Source of the DNA: Ruficoccus amylovorans
GTDB taxonomy: Bacteria > Verrucomicrobiota > Verrucomicrobiia > Opitutales > Cerasicoccaceae
Direction: 5' to 3'
Assembly (NCBI RefSeq): GCF_014230085.1
Contig: NZ_JACHVB010000014.1
Span: forward strand, 1-64,000
Length of the DNA: 64,000 nucleotides
Shown here: piece by piece, positions 1 to 8,351 of the stretch
Layout: each line of letters begins with the position of its first letter
How positions within the stretch are numbered: position 1 is the first letter of the stretch
Notes under the pieces: model-generated
What the model saw: only the letters and a program-made list of their open reading frames with translations
Databases searched by the model: none
Told to the model about the DNA's origin: nothing
Position numbers and translations under genes: made by a program

Positions 1-52
1 TGGTCGGCCCCCACTTTTCGTACCAGAGCGATGAGACGCTGGCTGGGTAGGA

Positions 53-967
53 TTATGTTGGTTGGGTTATGGTTTGCGGGAGTGCTTGGTGCAGTGAGCC
101 CGTAGGGCGAACGGAGCCAAGCACTGCCTTGGTTTGATGCCAGAGTTTGGCAAAGGCGTCGGGGGATATAAAGCCCAAACGGCTGTGCGGATGCTGGCTG
201 TTGTATTTGCGTCGCCAGTTTTCGATGACGACGCGCGCTTCGGTCAGGGAGAGGAACCACTCCTGCTTGAGGCACTCGTCCTGCAGGCGGTTGTGGAAGC
301 TCTCCACGTGAGGGTTTTGCCAGGGCGAGCCCGGCTCGATGTAGAGGGTTTTGATGCGTTTGGATTCCAGGTAGTCCTTGGTCGCCGTAGCGATAAACTC
401 CGGCCCGTTGTCGGAACGGATGTGCTCGGGAGCACCGTGCTTGGCGATGGCTTTGTCCAAGGCCGCGACGATGTCGGCTGACTTCAGCCCGCGAGCCACC
501 GTCAGGCTGATGCACTGGCGGGTAAACTCGTCGATCAGACTGAGCACCCGCAGAGGCGCTCCATTGTCGGTGCGATCCGCCACGAAGTCCCAACTCCACA
601 CGTGCCGCGGATGCGTCGCCGCGGTCGGGATCTTGCCGGTGGACTTGCCCTGACGCCGTTGCCGGGGGCGCGGCGGCTTCACGCCCAGCCCTTCAGCCCG
701 GCGTACCTTTTGTACCAGCTTGCGGCTGACCTGCCAGCCTTCGTTGGCCAGCAGCGCTCGTACGCGACGATAACCGTAGCGCGGGTTGGTCCGGCTCACC
801 GCGATGATCGCACGCACGAGGCGAACCATCTTGTCGGTGGCGGTTTTAGCCCGGTAGCAGAAGCTCGACCAGTGCAGACGAAGATACCGACAGGCGGCCC
901 GTAACGAGCACGTTCCCGACTCGGCCACCTCGCGCACCGCTTCGCGCTTGTGCCCCGGGCTTACCAT
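53..967 (-). CDS. IS3-family transposase OrfB (DDE integrase core)
   Basis: This 304-residue protein is the catalytic part of the transposase. A HTH_21-like segment (PRYGYRRVRALLANEGW) precedes an rve integrase core. The acidic triad can be read: D in WSWDFVADRT, D in RSDNGPEF and E in NPHVESFHNRLQDE, followed by the C-terminal HSRLGFISP block typical of this branch. It overlaps OrfA by 7 bases at an A7 tract, the arrangement used for -1 frameshifting. With all catalytic residues and both ends present, the element may still be mobile. Confidence 0.92.
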   Translation of the reverse strand: MVSPGHKREAVREVAESGTCSLRAACRYLRLHWSSFCYRAKTATDKMVRLVRAIIAVSRTNPRYGYRRVRALLANEGWQVSRKLVQKVRRAEGLGVKPPRPRQRRQGKSTGKIPTAATHPRHVWSWDFVADRTDNGAPLRVLSLIDEFTRQCISLTVARGLKSADIVAALDKAIAKHGAPEHIRSDNGPEFIATATKDYLESKRIKTLYIEPGSPWQNPHVESFHNRLQDECLKQEWFLSLTEARVVIENWRRKYNSQHPHSRLGFISPDAFAKLWHQTKAVLGSVRPTGSLHQALPQTITQPT

Positions 968-1227
968 TTTTTTGCGTTTACCTGCTCCAGTACTTTGATG
1001 TTCAAAAGCTGGTCGGCCACCAGTTTCTTCAGCTCGGCGTTCTCGCGCTCAAGCTCCTTCAGACGCTTCACATCGCGCAGCTCCATCTGTCCGTACTTGC
1101 TCTTCCAACGATGGAAGCTCGCTTTGCTCACATTGTGCTCGCGGCAAACATCGTCCACGCTGCGGCCTTCGTCTGCCTCGCGCAGGAGCGCCACGATTTG
1201 CTCTTCGGTGTATCTCTTTCGTTTCAT
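961..1227 (-). CDS. IS3-family transposase OrfA (helix-turn-helix subunit)
   Basis: This 88-residue protein is the DNA-binding half of an IS3-type transposase. The N-terminus KRKRYTEEQIVALLREA and the segment VCREHNVSKASFHRWKSKYG form the usual transposase helix-turn-helix. A leucine-zipper-like stretch follows (LKELERENAELKKLVADQL). The last codons run into a homopolymer of seven A (967-973 on the opposite strand) just before the TAA stop. OrfB begins in the overlapping frame, so a programmed -1 slip would give the OrfAB transposase, as is known for the family. The gene looks intact. Confidence 0.9.
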   Translation of the reverse strand: MKRKRYTEEQIVALLREADEGRSVDDVCREHNVSKASFHRWKSKYGQMELRDVKRLKELERENAELKKLVADQLLNIKVLEQVNAKKW

Positions 1228-1324
1228 ACTTCTGGTCGGGTTCTACCCGCCAGGGTCTCAAACGCAATGGTACGATTCTAGGAGGTCACGCCAGGTCCAT
1301 CTGGCGGAATTCGCTTCAGAAGGA

Positions 1325-3067
1325 TTGAGCAAAAGTGTGGGCTTTGTCTTTGACTGGTATGTGCTGGTGGTGCGGCTTGATGCCTCCATCCACCTGTCAT
1401 GGATTCTGTTTTCCATCGGACTGCTCGTGTTGGCCGGTTGCGCCATCTATGCCGCCTGGCGGTTGCCGGTACGGGAACGAAGCCTGGGAAGCCTGTTCTT
1501 TCGGGAGCCCCTGGCATACGGCTGGATGAAAGCAGTACGGACGATCGGGCTCCTGGCGATTTTCTGCGTATTTTTCCTCAGCGTGTTTAACCGGCTGATT
1601 GAATGGCTGGCAATCGCGGTGGACTCGGCTCTGTTTGTGATGGCAGCCGTCATCCTGCTGGCTCTGACCTTGTCCATGCTCGCCCATCATCATGGCAACC
1701 ATGCCCGGCGGTACTGGGACGCGTTGGGAGAGGCCTTGGCAGACAGCTACCTATTGTGGCTGGCATTGCCCTTGGGTCTGATGGCGGTATTACGTCCGTT
1801 CCTGCCCGAGGGAATCGTTGCGTGGGGACTGGGGGCAGTCACGACGGTCATTCTCCTTACGCTGGGCTTTGTTGTCCTGCGCCTGCGTAAGCTCCATGAA
1901 CTGGACGAGCTGGAGCGGATCCCGGTTGTCCTGGACCACCTCTACGAGAAATTTATCCGGCTGATGCGTTATCCACGAACCCTGCCTCTCGCCTTGGCCG
2001 GATTGCCTGTTCTGCAACTGGTCGTGGAAATCGTCCTGACGGTGGTTCCAAACATTACCGGACAAGGTTCACATCTGTACGGATCCGGCGTGGACCAGAC
2101 CCTGTTTTCGCTCATGGGGGATACGGGGCTGATTTCACAGCAACTGTTCATTATGAGCGGTTGGGACGCGCTTCTGCATGCGTGCGGATACCTGGCGAGC
2201 TTCATCGGGCTGGTGGCCTTATTGCTGACTCCGGTCTGGCTTTGGTCGCTGGCTTACGCGAACCGGGGCTCAGGGATTGCCAGCGGCTCTTTGTTGTCCG
2301 GCAAAACAGCTCATGCCAGCCGTGCGCTTCGAACGGGACGGTGGTTATTGGCGATCGCTCCGGCCTGGGGAATGTTTTACTGGTTGCATCCGATTTTGCG
2401 GATTGAGCCGTTGCTGGATAGCGGCAGCGCGGGCGTGCAGTTTATCCCGCAATTGATTCAGATGGGCTCGACAGCCTACTGGGATTTGGAGATCGCATTC
2501 TCCGTGATGCTCTTGTTCATCATTTTGCTGAACGTGGAACGGGCCGGGGACTGGGCGATGTACATGGCCTCAGGTGTCAGTGTCACCTTGTTGACCGGGC
2601 TGTACTTCGTTCCCTTCGTGCAATCGCTGGCCGGGGAAGTCATTGCGCTGATGCACTCCGGCGTTGGCCAAGGCTGGATATTTATCACATTGGGAATCCT
2701 GTTGGGCGTCCTTCAGGGGATTGACATTGCTCTGGTGTACCTGATCGGAGGAGCCTGTTTCGTCTTCCTGCTTCTACCGGAGAACCTGAAACAACGGCTC
2801 TCCGCATGGCTGGCAAAGTTGCCGGTCTTTCGGCATGTGTTCGAATTGGCCGACCGACGACATTTGCTGGAGTACTACGATGAGGCTCGTTCGCGTTTCG
2901 CCGGAAACCTGGTCCATCATGTCCGGCACTACATGCGCCGATGTTCTGCCGAAGGTGTGCCTCCATCCGAACAACTGCGTATCCTGTTAGAGCATGGCTA
3001 TCCAGAGCGGGTGGTTGAACTGGCTTCAGCTACTCACTCCGCGTCGAGATCATCCAAGTGCTCCTGA
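1325..3067 (+). CDS. Polytopic membrane protein, 5' end probably cut by the IS
   Basis: About 580 residues with roughly eleven hydrophobic spans (for example LSWILFSIGLLVLAGCAIYA, LLAIFCVFFLSVF and WIFITLGILLGVLQGIDIAL) and a soluble C-terminal tail of about 80 residues. I recognise no family. No in-frame ATG lies between the IS end and the first membrane span. The reading frame stays open straight into the IS terminal repeat, so the native start was probably lost to the insertion. The TTG at 1325 is only the best remaining start, and an AGGAGG at 1280-1285 is too far upstream to serve it. It lies ahead of plasmid- or ICE-like genes, so a transfer or envelope role is possible but unproven. 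Confidence 0.6.
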   Translation: MSKSVGFVFDWYVLVVRLDASIHLSWILFSIGLLVLAGCAIYAAWRLPVRERSLGSLFFREPLAYGWMKAVRTIGLLAIFCVFFLSVFNRLIEWLAIAVDSALFVMAAVILLALTLSMLAHHHGNHARRYWDALGEALADSYLLWLALPLGLMAVLRPFLPEGIVAWGLGAVTTVILLTLGFVVLRLRKLHELDELERIPVVLDHLYEKFIRLMRYPRTLPLALAGLPVLQLVVEIVLTVVPNITGQGSHLYGSGVDQTLFSLMGDTGLISQQLFIMSGWDALLHACGYLASFIGLVALLLTPVWLWSLAYANRGSGIASGSLLSGKTAHASRALRTGRWLLAIAPAWGMFYWLHPILRIEPLLDSGSAGVQFIPQLIQMGSTAYWDLEIAFSVMLLFIILLNVERAGDWAMYMASGVSVTLLTGLYFVPFVQSLAGEVIALMHSGVGQGWIFITLGILLGVLQGIDIALVYLIGGACFVFLLLPENLKQRLSAWLAKLPVFRHVFELADRRHLLEYYDEARSRFAGNLVHHVRHYMRRCSAEGVPPSEQLRILLEHGYPERVVELASATHSASRSSKCS

Positions 3068-3249
3068 ATAGAAAGTACGGCTTGGCGAATTGACCGACCG
3101 GCTTCGCCGAGGGCGTGGCTGGGGATTTCTACAACGGCTGCCGTTTCCTGATCCATGCCTTCAAACATGGCTGCCCATGCCAAAATTTTGAGAACGTCAG
3201 CGTCAATTTTCTCCCGGACGATTTTTAGTTTCTCCTCTCCGTTATCCAT
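3034..3249 (-). CDS. Small acidic protein of unknown function
   Basis: A 71-residue protein starting MDNGEEKLKIVREKIDAD and ending EHLDDLDAE. It is mostly helical in character and has no recognisable domain. A GTG nine bases upstream (3258) is an alternative start. It is convergent with the membrane protein and overlaps its 3' end by 34 bases. The amino-acid composition looks like a real small protein rather than a shadow, but I cannot assign a role. It may travel with the toxin-antitoxin genes upstream on the same strand. Confidence 0.45.
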   Translation of the reverse strand: MDNGEEKLKIVREKIDADVLKILAWAAMFEGMDQETAAVVEIPSHALGEAGRSIRQAVLSIQEHLDDLDAE

Positions 3250-3302
3250 GCCACGCACACAGCGGGCAAGCCTTGGCGGAGTCGAGCCCGAAAGGGGAGC
3301 AA

Positions 3303-3734
3303 TCAGAGGGCGGCGTCAGACCCGTAGGTTTCCAGAAATTGTGCCGCAGTCAGGATGGGGACGCCAAGATAGGGGTGCAAGACGAGCAAATCCTTGTCGC
3401 CCGTGATAATGGCGTGAGCCTGGCCGTTTAGGGCGACCTCCAGAATCATGTCGTCCTTGGGGTCGCGGCAGGCTTGAACCCGGCGGGTGATCACCACCTC
3501 CTGGCCGATACGGTGAAGCAGGAGCAGGAAGTGCCTTCGCTCGGGCAGGGTGAGGTAGCGGTCGAATTTCGGCCTTTGCAGGACTTGACCCAATTCGGTG
3601 AGGCTCTCCTTTGAAAAGAGCAGCGTTCCGCAGGCGAGGGCACAGCGAACAGCCCGGGCAGATGCCGAATCCGGCAGGAGCAGTCGGCTGATGAGGAGAT
3701 TGCTGTCGATGACAAAGCGTTTGCTATCGCTCAT
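3303..3734 (-). CDS. PIN-domain toxin (COG1569-like ribonuclease)
   Basis: This 143-residue protein has the PIN fold signature. FVIDSNLLISRLLLPDS supplies the first acidic residue, CRDPKDDMILEVAL the central acid pair, and IITGDKDLLVL the last. Length and order match the PIN_3 (COG1569) toxins, which cleave RNA. The start overlaps the end of the upstream antitoxin gene by 11 bases, which implies translational coupling and the usual antitoxin-first order. All acidic residues are present, so the toxin is probably functional. Confidence 0.85.
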   Translation of the reverse strand: MSDSKRFVIDSNLLISRLLLPDSASARAVRCALACGTLLFSKESLTELGQVLQRPKFDRYLTLPERRHFLLLLHRIGQEVVITRRVQACRDPKDDMILEVALNGQAHAIITGDKDLLVLHPYLGVPILTAAQFLETYGSDAAL

Positions 3735-3975
3735 CGCTCAGCAGTTCCTGAAGCTTGTCTTCCGTCAGCCCGGCTTCTTTGGCCCGCAAGCCGATGGCAT
3801 CGCAGAACTCGTCAAATTCACGCAAATTCAAGGCCCGCAGGCGGTCGTATTCGTCTGGAGAAATGACAATGGCCGCCGCCCGGTTGTGACGCTGGATCAG
3901 GACCGGCTCGACTTGTGCGGTGTCCAGCACACGTCCAAGAGACTGCTTGGCTTCGTTGGCGCTAATGGTTCTCAT
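3724..3975 (-). CDS. Phd/YefM-family antitoxin
   Basis: This 83-residue protein begins MRTISANEAKQSLGRVLDTA and continues with VLIQRHNRAAAIVISPDEY, the standard Phd/YefM N-terminal DNA-binding fold. The acidic C-terminus (REFDEFCDAIGL...LQELLSDER) would wrap and neutralise the toxin. It precedes and overlaps the PIN toxin gene, giving a two-gene operon that such antitoxins normally repress through their own promoter. Pairing a Phd-type antitoxin with a COG1569-type PIN toxin is a known mixed combination. Confidence 0.85.
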   Translation of the reverse strand: MRTISANEAKQSLGRVLDTAQVEPVLIQRHNRAAAIVISPDEYDRLRALNLREFDEFCDAIGLRAKEAGLTEDKLQELLSDER

Positions 3976-4078
3976 GGCTAACTTTAGTCTAAAATGGATG
4001 AATTAGATGAATTTGTCAAGGGGGCTTGGAATTCTTGCCGTGTTGACCGAAGGCCGTGAAGCGGGCATACAAGCTGGC

Positions 4079-4462
4079 ATGTTTCCCTCTATCAATCGCA
4101 GTGTGGTCATTATTACGCCGAAAAAAGCCTATATCGAGTGGGCGAACTCGTGTGCAACGCTGGAGGATGAGCCGGAGTGGGGGCCGGATGACCTGACGGG
4201 AAATGCCTATCTGATGGAAGAGAATGCCACCGGCAGCGACGACGAATTCCGGTATTATGTAGAAAAGCACTGGCGGGACATCGCCGATGAGGAATTTATG
4301 GCTTGGTGCACCGTTGAAGATACCTGGCCCGAGCTACGTAATGTCGCCGATTTCGAGCGGTATTTTAAATGGGAATGCCGGGAGCTGGTCTTCGACTTGG
4401 CCGATGATGACCTCGTGCTCGAGGATGACGAGGAGGAGTTGCCGGACTTTTCTGCCAACTAG
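4079..4462 (+). CDS. Acidic hypothetical protein (MNRSVVIITPKK-like family)
   Basis: A 127-residue, strongly acidic protein beginning MFPSINRSVVIITPKKAYIE. The start at 4079 is chosen because homologous proteins I recall begin close to the NRSVVIITPKK block; the frame is open upstream to about 4007. The C-terminus is an unbroken acidic tract (LADDDLVLEDDEEELPDF). No catalytic motif is visible. Such proteins occur on both chromosomes and mobile islands, and function is unknown. It faces away from the toxin-antitoxin pair. Confidence 0.55.
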   Translation: MFPSINRSVVIITPKKAYIEWANSCATLEDEPEWGPDDLTGNAYLMEENATGSDDEFRYYVEKHWRDIADEEFMAWCTVEDTWPELRNVADFERYFKWECRELVFDLADDDLVLEDDEEELPDFSAN

Positions 4463-4544
4463 CGAAAGACGATAGCGGAAGGCCCCGATACTCCCCAGCG
4501 ATTCGGAGCAGAGCTTATGAATCATTGCCGGTTACTCCTGTGCA

Positions 4545-4964
4545 ATGAAACAAACACTTGATGCCATCGCCCGCGATATCCTGGGCGTACCGACGCTAAA
4601 AACCCGTAACCGGGACGCTCTGGACTTCCATGACGTTGCGGTCTGGGGACTCCACGATGCCCTGGCGCAAGCCTACCGTAACGGGCTTGATGACCAGGCT
4701 GAGGTGCTGATGCATAACCACCCGGTACGGTTCTGGGGATTTACTCCCGAATCGGTTGTTCGGTTCCTGGCCAAACGTGGCGGGTTCTCCGCCATGGATG
4801 CGGCTGCCGCCTTGCGGTCGTGCGGGATTGAGGTGACCCCCGATTACCTCGACCGTACATTGAGCGATGAGAGCCTGCCGTACGCAGTATTGTCGATGAG
4901 CCAGTTACAGGCACTGCGTGAACGGGCGCAGCTCTATCAGGACCATGTCCGGAAGTATTTCTGA
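4545..4964 (+). CDS. Hypothetical protein with DUF6900-like N-terminus
   Basis: A 139-residue protein. The N-terminal 50 residues (IARDILGVPTLKTRNRDALD, then HDVAVWGLHDALAQAYRNG) resemble the DUF6900 family, small proteins common on plasmids and integrative elements. The remainder is helical and without motif. It heads a same-strand run of genes (small ORF, primase, DUF2924, recombinase) that looks like the replication/integration part of an element. The family link is from memory of its pattern, so it is moderate evidence only. Confidence 0.55.
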   Translation: MKQTLDAIARDILGVPTLKTRNRDALDFHDVAVWGLHDALAQAYRNGLDDQAEVLMHNHPVRFWGFTPESVVRFLAKRGGFSAMDAAAALRSCGIEVTPDYLDRTLSDESLPYAVLSMSQLQALRERAQLYQDHVRKYF

Positions 4965-4996
4965 AATAATACGCATGGTTCCGCCGCTTCATCAGT

Positions 4997-5152
4997 ATGG
5001 AAGCGAGCGAGAGCAGGGAGGAGAAGATCGTTCATCCCACGATTGTTTCAATCCTGGTCTCTGGGCTGTGCCGCCTGGATGAGGCAGCCGATCGTGAGAA
5101 ACTCATCGCTCTGTGGGAAGAGGAGGAGGTGATCTCCGATGAGCTACCATGA
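4997..5152 (+). CDS. Small acidic ORF upstream of the primase
   Basis: A 51-residue reading frame beginning MEASESREEKIVHPTIV and ending LWEEEEVISDELP. Its stop overlaps the primase start by 14 bases. The primase ribosome-binding site (AGGAGGAGGTGAT at 5121) lies inside this frame, so translation of the two could be coupled. The composition is plausible for a real small protein. There is no strong ribosome-binding site of its own. Confidence 0.4.
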   Translation: MEASESREEKIVHPTIVSILVSGLCRLDEAADREKLIALWEEEEVISDELP

Positions 5153-6188
5153 GCGTGAAGAGCTGGATAGGCTCAAAGACCGGGTGAGTCTTTCGGACTA
5201 TCTGGCAAATGTGGGGATTGAACTCAAACCGGCAGGCCATTTGTTGCGTGCCCATTGTCCCTTACATGAGGATGCGACACCGTCGTTTTACGTTTGGGAT
5301 GACAACTCGTTCTATTGCTATGGCTGTCAGACTGGCGGTGATGTATTCACACTGACACAAAAGCTCTACGACCTTTCCTTTTCTGATGCGGTTGATCGCG
5401 TGCGAGAGTACGCCGGAGGCTCGAATCCTTTGCCAGCCCCTGTCAGGACGGTGTTACCAACTGCACGAAAGGCTTTGCGGGAGACTGACCAATCCTTGCT
5501 GGAACGGGTCGTGAACAGCTACCAGTCGAAATTGCAGGGTAGTGATGCTGCGCTGGCGTACTTGCATAAACGAAAAATCAGCGACTCGGTGGTTGAGCGG
5601 TTCTCGCTGGGGTATGCGTCAGGCTATCTGGCTCAGTCCATGCCTGCTGAGATCGATCATCTGTTGAAACTGGGATTGATGCGAAAACAGGGGAGCGATA
5701 CGTACTACGGTCGTGTCACCGTACCGGTCTATGATGTATCAGGCAAGGTCAGTCAGCTTTATGGCCGCAGCCTGGGGGATGCCAACAAGCACCGCTATCT
5801 ACCATTTCCCCATACGACATTGTTTCATCCAGACGCGTTGAATGAATCCCGCATCATCCTCTGTGAGTCGATTCTCGATGCACTGACCCTGCACAGCTAC
5901 AGTTTTGATAATACATTATCAGTTTATGGAGCCAGAGGCTTGAAGGGACGCTTTGTCGAGCAGATTGCAGAGGCCGGTGTGCGCAAGGTGATGCTTGCCT
6001 ATGATGCCGATAAGGCCGGAGATGAAGGCGCAAGCAAGGCGGCGGGTTTGTTGCGTAAGCGGGGAATTCTGTCGTACCGACTGCAATTGCCCGAAGGCAT
6101 GGATGTGAATTCAGTTGCGATGGAGTCCGAGGATCCAGGCAATGAACTGAACCGTCTTGTTCGGGATTCTCGACACAACCGGATATGA
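5139..6188 (+). CDS. DnaG-like primase (CHC2 zinc finger + TOPRIM), compact form
   Basis: A 349-residue primase. The CHC2 zinc-binding domain is clear: C40-PLH43 in RAHCPLHEDATPSFYV and C60-YGC63 in FYCYGCQTGGDVF. A Toprim_N-like middle section follows. The catalytic TOPRIM has its Glu in ILCESILDALTLHSY and its DxD in MLAYDADKAGDEG. Chromosomal DnaG is usually near 600 residues; this one lacks the C-terminal helicase-binding domain, as do many plasmid, phage and ICE primases. A very strong Shine-Dalgarno (AGGAGG) precedes the ATG. Its place next to a serine recombinase suggests it primes replication of the element (inference). Confidence 0.85.
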   Translation: MSYHEREELDRLKDRVSLSDYLANVGIELKPAGHLLRAHCPLHEDATPSFYVWDDNSFYCYGCQTGGDVFTLTQKLYDLSFSDAVDRVREYAGGSNPLPAPVRTVLPTARKALRETDQSLLERVVNSYQSKLQGSDAALAYLHKRKISDSVVERFSLGYASGYLAQSMPAEIDHLLKLGLMRKQGSDTYYGRVTVPVYDVSGKVSQLYGRSLGDANKHRYLPFPHTTLFHPDALNESRIILCESILDALTLHSYSFDNTLSVYGARGLKGRFVEQIAEAGVRKVMLAYDADKAGDEGASKAAGLLRKRGILSYRLQLPEGMDVNSVAMESEDPGNELNRLVRDSRHNRI

Positions 6189-6324
6189 GTTCTGCTCAGT
6201 ATTTTGAAATCCCCGTCTCGTTTCCGCCGCTAAGTGTGTAACGGCAGGGGATTGTGGTTCTTCCTTAGGGAAAGTTTGAAAACGGTTGGGAAAGGACTTG
6301 CGCCCCCTGCGAACCCAAGCGGAT

Positions 6325-6828
6325 ATGCTCAAGATGAAGGAGATAGTATCAAAAATAGATTTAAAGGTTTTAGCTCGTGAGCTTGATCGGCTTTCGGTTG
6401 GGGCTTTGCGGGAGCGCTTTTTAGCGGTGATGGGATATCCGAGCAAATCGCGGAATCGTTCCTTTCTGGTGCGAAAAATCCTCTGGGGAACGCAGGCGAA
6501 GACGACGGGGGATATTTCCGCATCGGCGAGGGAACTGGCAATCAGACTGGCTGATGAGCGGGATGTGATTACCCGTTTGCCTGCGGTGGAATTACCCGCG
6601 CAGGTTTCGAAACGCAAAAAGGCGTACCGCTTTTCTCCCACCCATGACAGCCGTCTTCCGGTCCCGGGAGCGGTATTGATTCGTGAATACAACGACAGGC
6701 AAATTCGTGTCACGGTAGGGGCCGATGATTTCGAATTCGAGGGCAAACGGTACAAGTCGCTTTCGGCTATCGCTCGTGAAGTGACCGGGGGCAGCTACAA
6801 CGGATTTCTATTCTTTAAACTCAAATGA
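6325..6828 (+). CDS. DUF2924 family protein
   Basis: A 167-residue basic protein from the ATG at 6325 (ATG at 6334 is equally possible). The N-terminal half (LARELDRLSVGALRERFLAV, then KSRNRSFLVRKILWG) and the C-terminal beta-rich half (PVPGAVLIREYNDRQIRVTV ... YKSLSAIAREVTGGSYNGF) are the layout of DUF2924. These proteins are characteristically encoded just before a large serine recombinase. Its TGA overlaps the recombinase ATG (ATGA). The family function is unknown; the C-terminal half resembles small DNA-associated domains, and a role in recombination control is inference. Confidence 0.8.
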   Translation: MLKMKEIVSKIDLKVLARELDRLSVGALRERFLAVMGYPSKSRNRSFLVRKILWGTQAKTTGDISASARELAIRLADERDVITRLPAVELPAQVSKRKKAYRFSPTHDSRLPVPGAVLIREYNDRQIRVTVGADDFEFEGKRYKSLSAIAREVTGGSYNGFLFFKLK

Positions 6829-8351
6829 TCGCGCCAGCATCAACCAAACCGCTTCGGTGCGCCATCTATACGCGCAAGTCTGTCGACGAGGGTCTGGATC
6901 AGGACATGAACAGCCTGACCGTCCAGCGTGAGGCCGGCGAAGCCTATATCAAGTCACAGAAGGGGGAAGGGTGGCTTTGCCTCCCCGACCCGTATGACGA
7001 TGGCGGATATTCGGGGGGCAATATGCAGCGTCCGGGCTTGCAGCGTTTGCTGGTGGACATTCGCTTGGGCGGTATTGACTGTGTGTTGGTCTATAAGGTG
7101 GACCGGCTCAGCCGAAGCCTGCTGGACTTTGCCAAATTGATTGAATGCTTCGATCAGCACGACGTCATCTTTGTCAGCGTCACCCAACCGATCAGTACCT
7201 CAACCAGCCTGGGGCGCTTGACCTTGGGGATTTTGATCAGCTTCGCCCAGTTTGAGCGTGAGCAGATTTCAGAGCGCACCAAAGACCGGATGGCCTCTGC
7301 TCGGCGTAAGGGGCGTTGGGTAGGGGGACGTCCGCTATTGGGCTATGATGTCTCGCGGGAAGAACGGGCTCTTGTGGTAAACGAGTTGGAGGCGCAGCAA
7401 GTTCGCCGGATGTTTGAGTTGTATCTGAAGGAGCGCTCGCTTACCCGAACGGTGGCATGTTTGCAGGAGGAGGGCATTTGCTTGAAGCGCTGGGTGACGC
7501 GTTCGGGCAATAGCTCTGGCGGGGGGCCAATCAATAAGAACGGACTCCATCGACTGCTGAGCAATGTCGCCTATGTCGGCAAGGTTTGCTATGAAGGCGA
7601 GACGGTCGAGGGGGCGCATGAGGCGATTGTAACCGAGGAGGTGTTTGAGGCGGTGCAACACCAGCTCAAAGCGAATGATCGCAATGGTGGCGTGCGTGTG
7701 CGCAACAAGCACGATGCCTTGCTGCGGGGGCTGCTCACGTGCCGTCATTGCGGAACAGCCATGACACATACGTTTTCAAGCAAAAAATCAGACAAGGTCT
7801 ATCGCTACTATGTCTGCCAGCGGGCGATGAAAGAGTCCTGGTCGGTCTGTCCGTCCAAGTCAGTGGTAGCCGGTGAGATTGAAGCATTCGTGGTCGAGCG
7901 GATCCGTGGGCTTGGCTCAGATCCTGCGCTTCAGGAGGAGGTTATTGATGCGTTTCTTTCCCGCCAGTCAAAGGCTCGCAAACTTTGCGAGAAGGATTTG
8001 GCAAACATGCAAAAGCAGTACCGTAAGCTCCAGCAGGAGATTCAGCATGCGATCGAGAGACAGATGGGCGCGGCTGAGTTTTCCTTGCTGGAAGATAAGC
8101 GCAAAGTCTGCGAGTTGGCGTTGCAGTCGATCTCGGTTCGTCTTGAACGCCTGCAGGGGAACTGTTTGAACCGAAACGGCATCATCCGTGCGTTAAGCCT
8201 GTTTCATCCGGTCTGGGAAAAGCTGACAACGCCGGAGCGTTGCGATCTGTTGGGCTTGCTGATTGAGCGTATTGCCTATGACGGTGAGGCAGGCGAGGTG
8301 GAAATTATCTGGAAGGAGGAAGGTATCCATGCATTGCTCGAAAACGAATGA
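6825..8351 (+). CDS. Large serine recombinase (resolvase/integrase family)
   Basis: This 508-residue protein has an N-terminal resolvase domain with the catalytic serine at about residue 19 (AIYTRKSVDEG) and the arginine-containing VYKVDRLSRSLLDF. A Recombinase domain follows (about 190-300), then a zinc-ribbon (LLTCRHCGTAMTH ... YVCQRAMKESWSVCPSKSV) and a C-terminal coiled coil (about 375-460). It would integrate and excise the element through short att sites. It is coupled to DUF2924 upstream by ATGA and to the HTH gene downstream by a 23-base overlap, so the three form one module. No catalytic residue is missing. Confidence 0.93.
   Translation: MIAPASTKPLRCAIYTRKSVDEGLDQDMNSLTVQREAGEAYIKSQKGEGWLCLPDPYDDGGYSGGNMQRPGLQRLLVDIRLGGIDCVLVYKVDRLSRSLLDFAKLIECFDQHDVIFVSVTQPISTSTSLGRLTLGILISFAQFEREQISERTKDRMASARRKGRWVGGRPLLGYDVSREERALVVNELEAQQVRRMFELYLKERSLTRTVACLQEEGICLKRWVTRSGNSSGGGPINKNGLHRLLSNVAYVGKVCYEGETVEGAHEAIVTEEVFEAVQHQLKANDRNGGVRVRNKHDALLRGLLTCRHCGTAMTHTFSSKKSDKVYRYYVCQRAMKESWSVCPSKSVVAGEIEAFVVERIRGLGSDPALQEEVIDAFLSRQSKARKLCEKDLANMQKQYRKLQQEIQHAIERQMGAAEFSLLEDKRKVCELALQSISVRLERLQGNCLNRNGIIRALSLFHPVWEKLTTPERCDLLGLLIERIAYDGEAGEVEIIWKEEGIHALLENE

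Larger units (their letters stand above)
19..1274 (-). mobile_element. IS3-family insertion sequence
   Basis: Two overlapping transposase genes on the minus strand are bracketed by imperfect inverted repeats. The left end reads CGTACCAGAGCGATGAGAC from 19. The right end, read on the minus strand from 1274, reads CGTACCATTGCGTTTGAGAC, and the similarity continues inward (CTGGC, GGGTAG). I saw no flanking direct repeat, so the exact ends are uncertain; weaker similarity runs outward to about 1 and 1293. Size and two-frame organisation fit the IS3 family, probably the IS407-like branch (inference). Confidence 0.8.
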
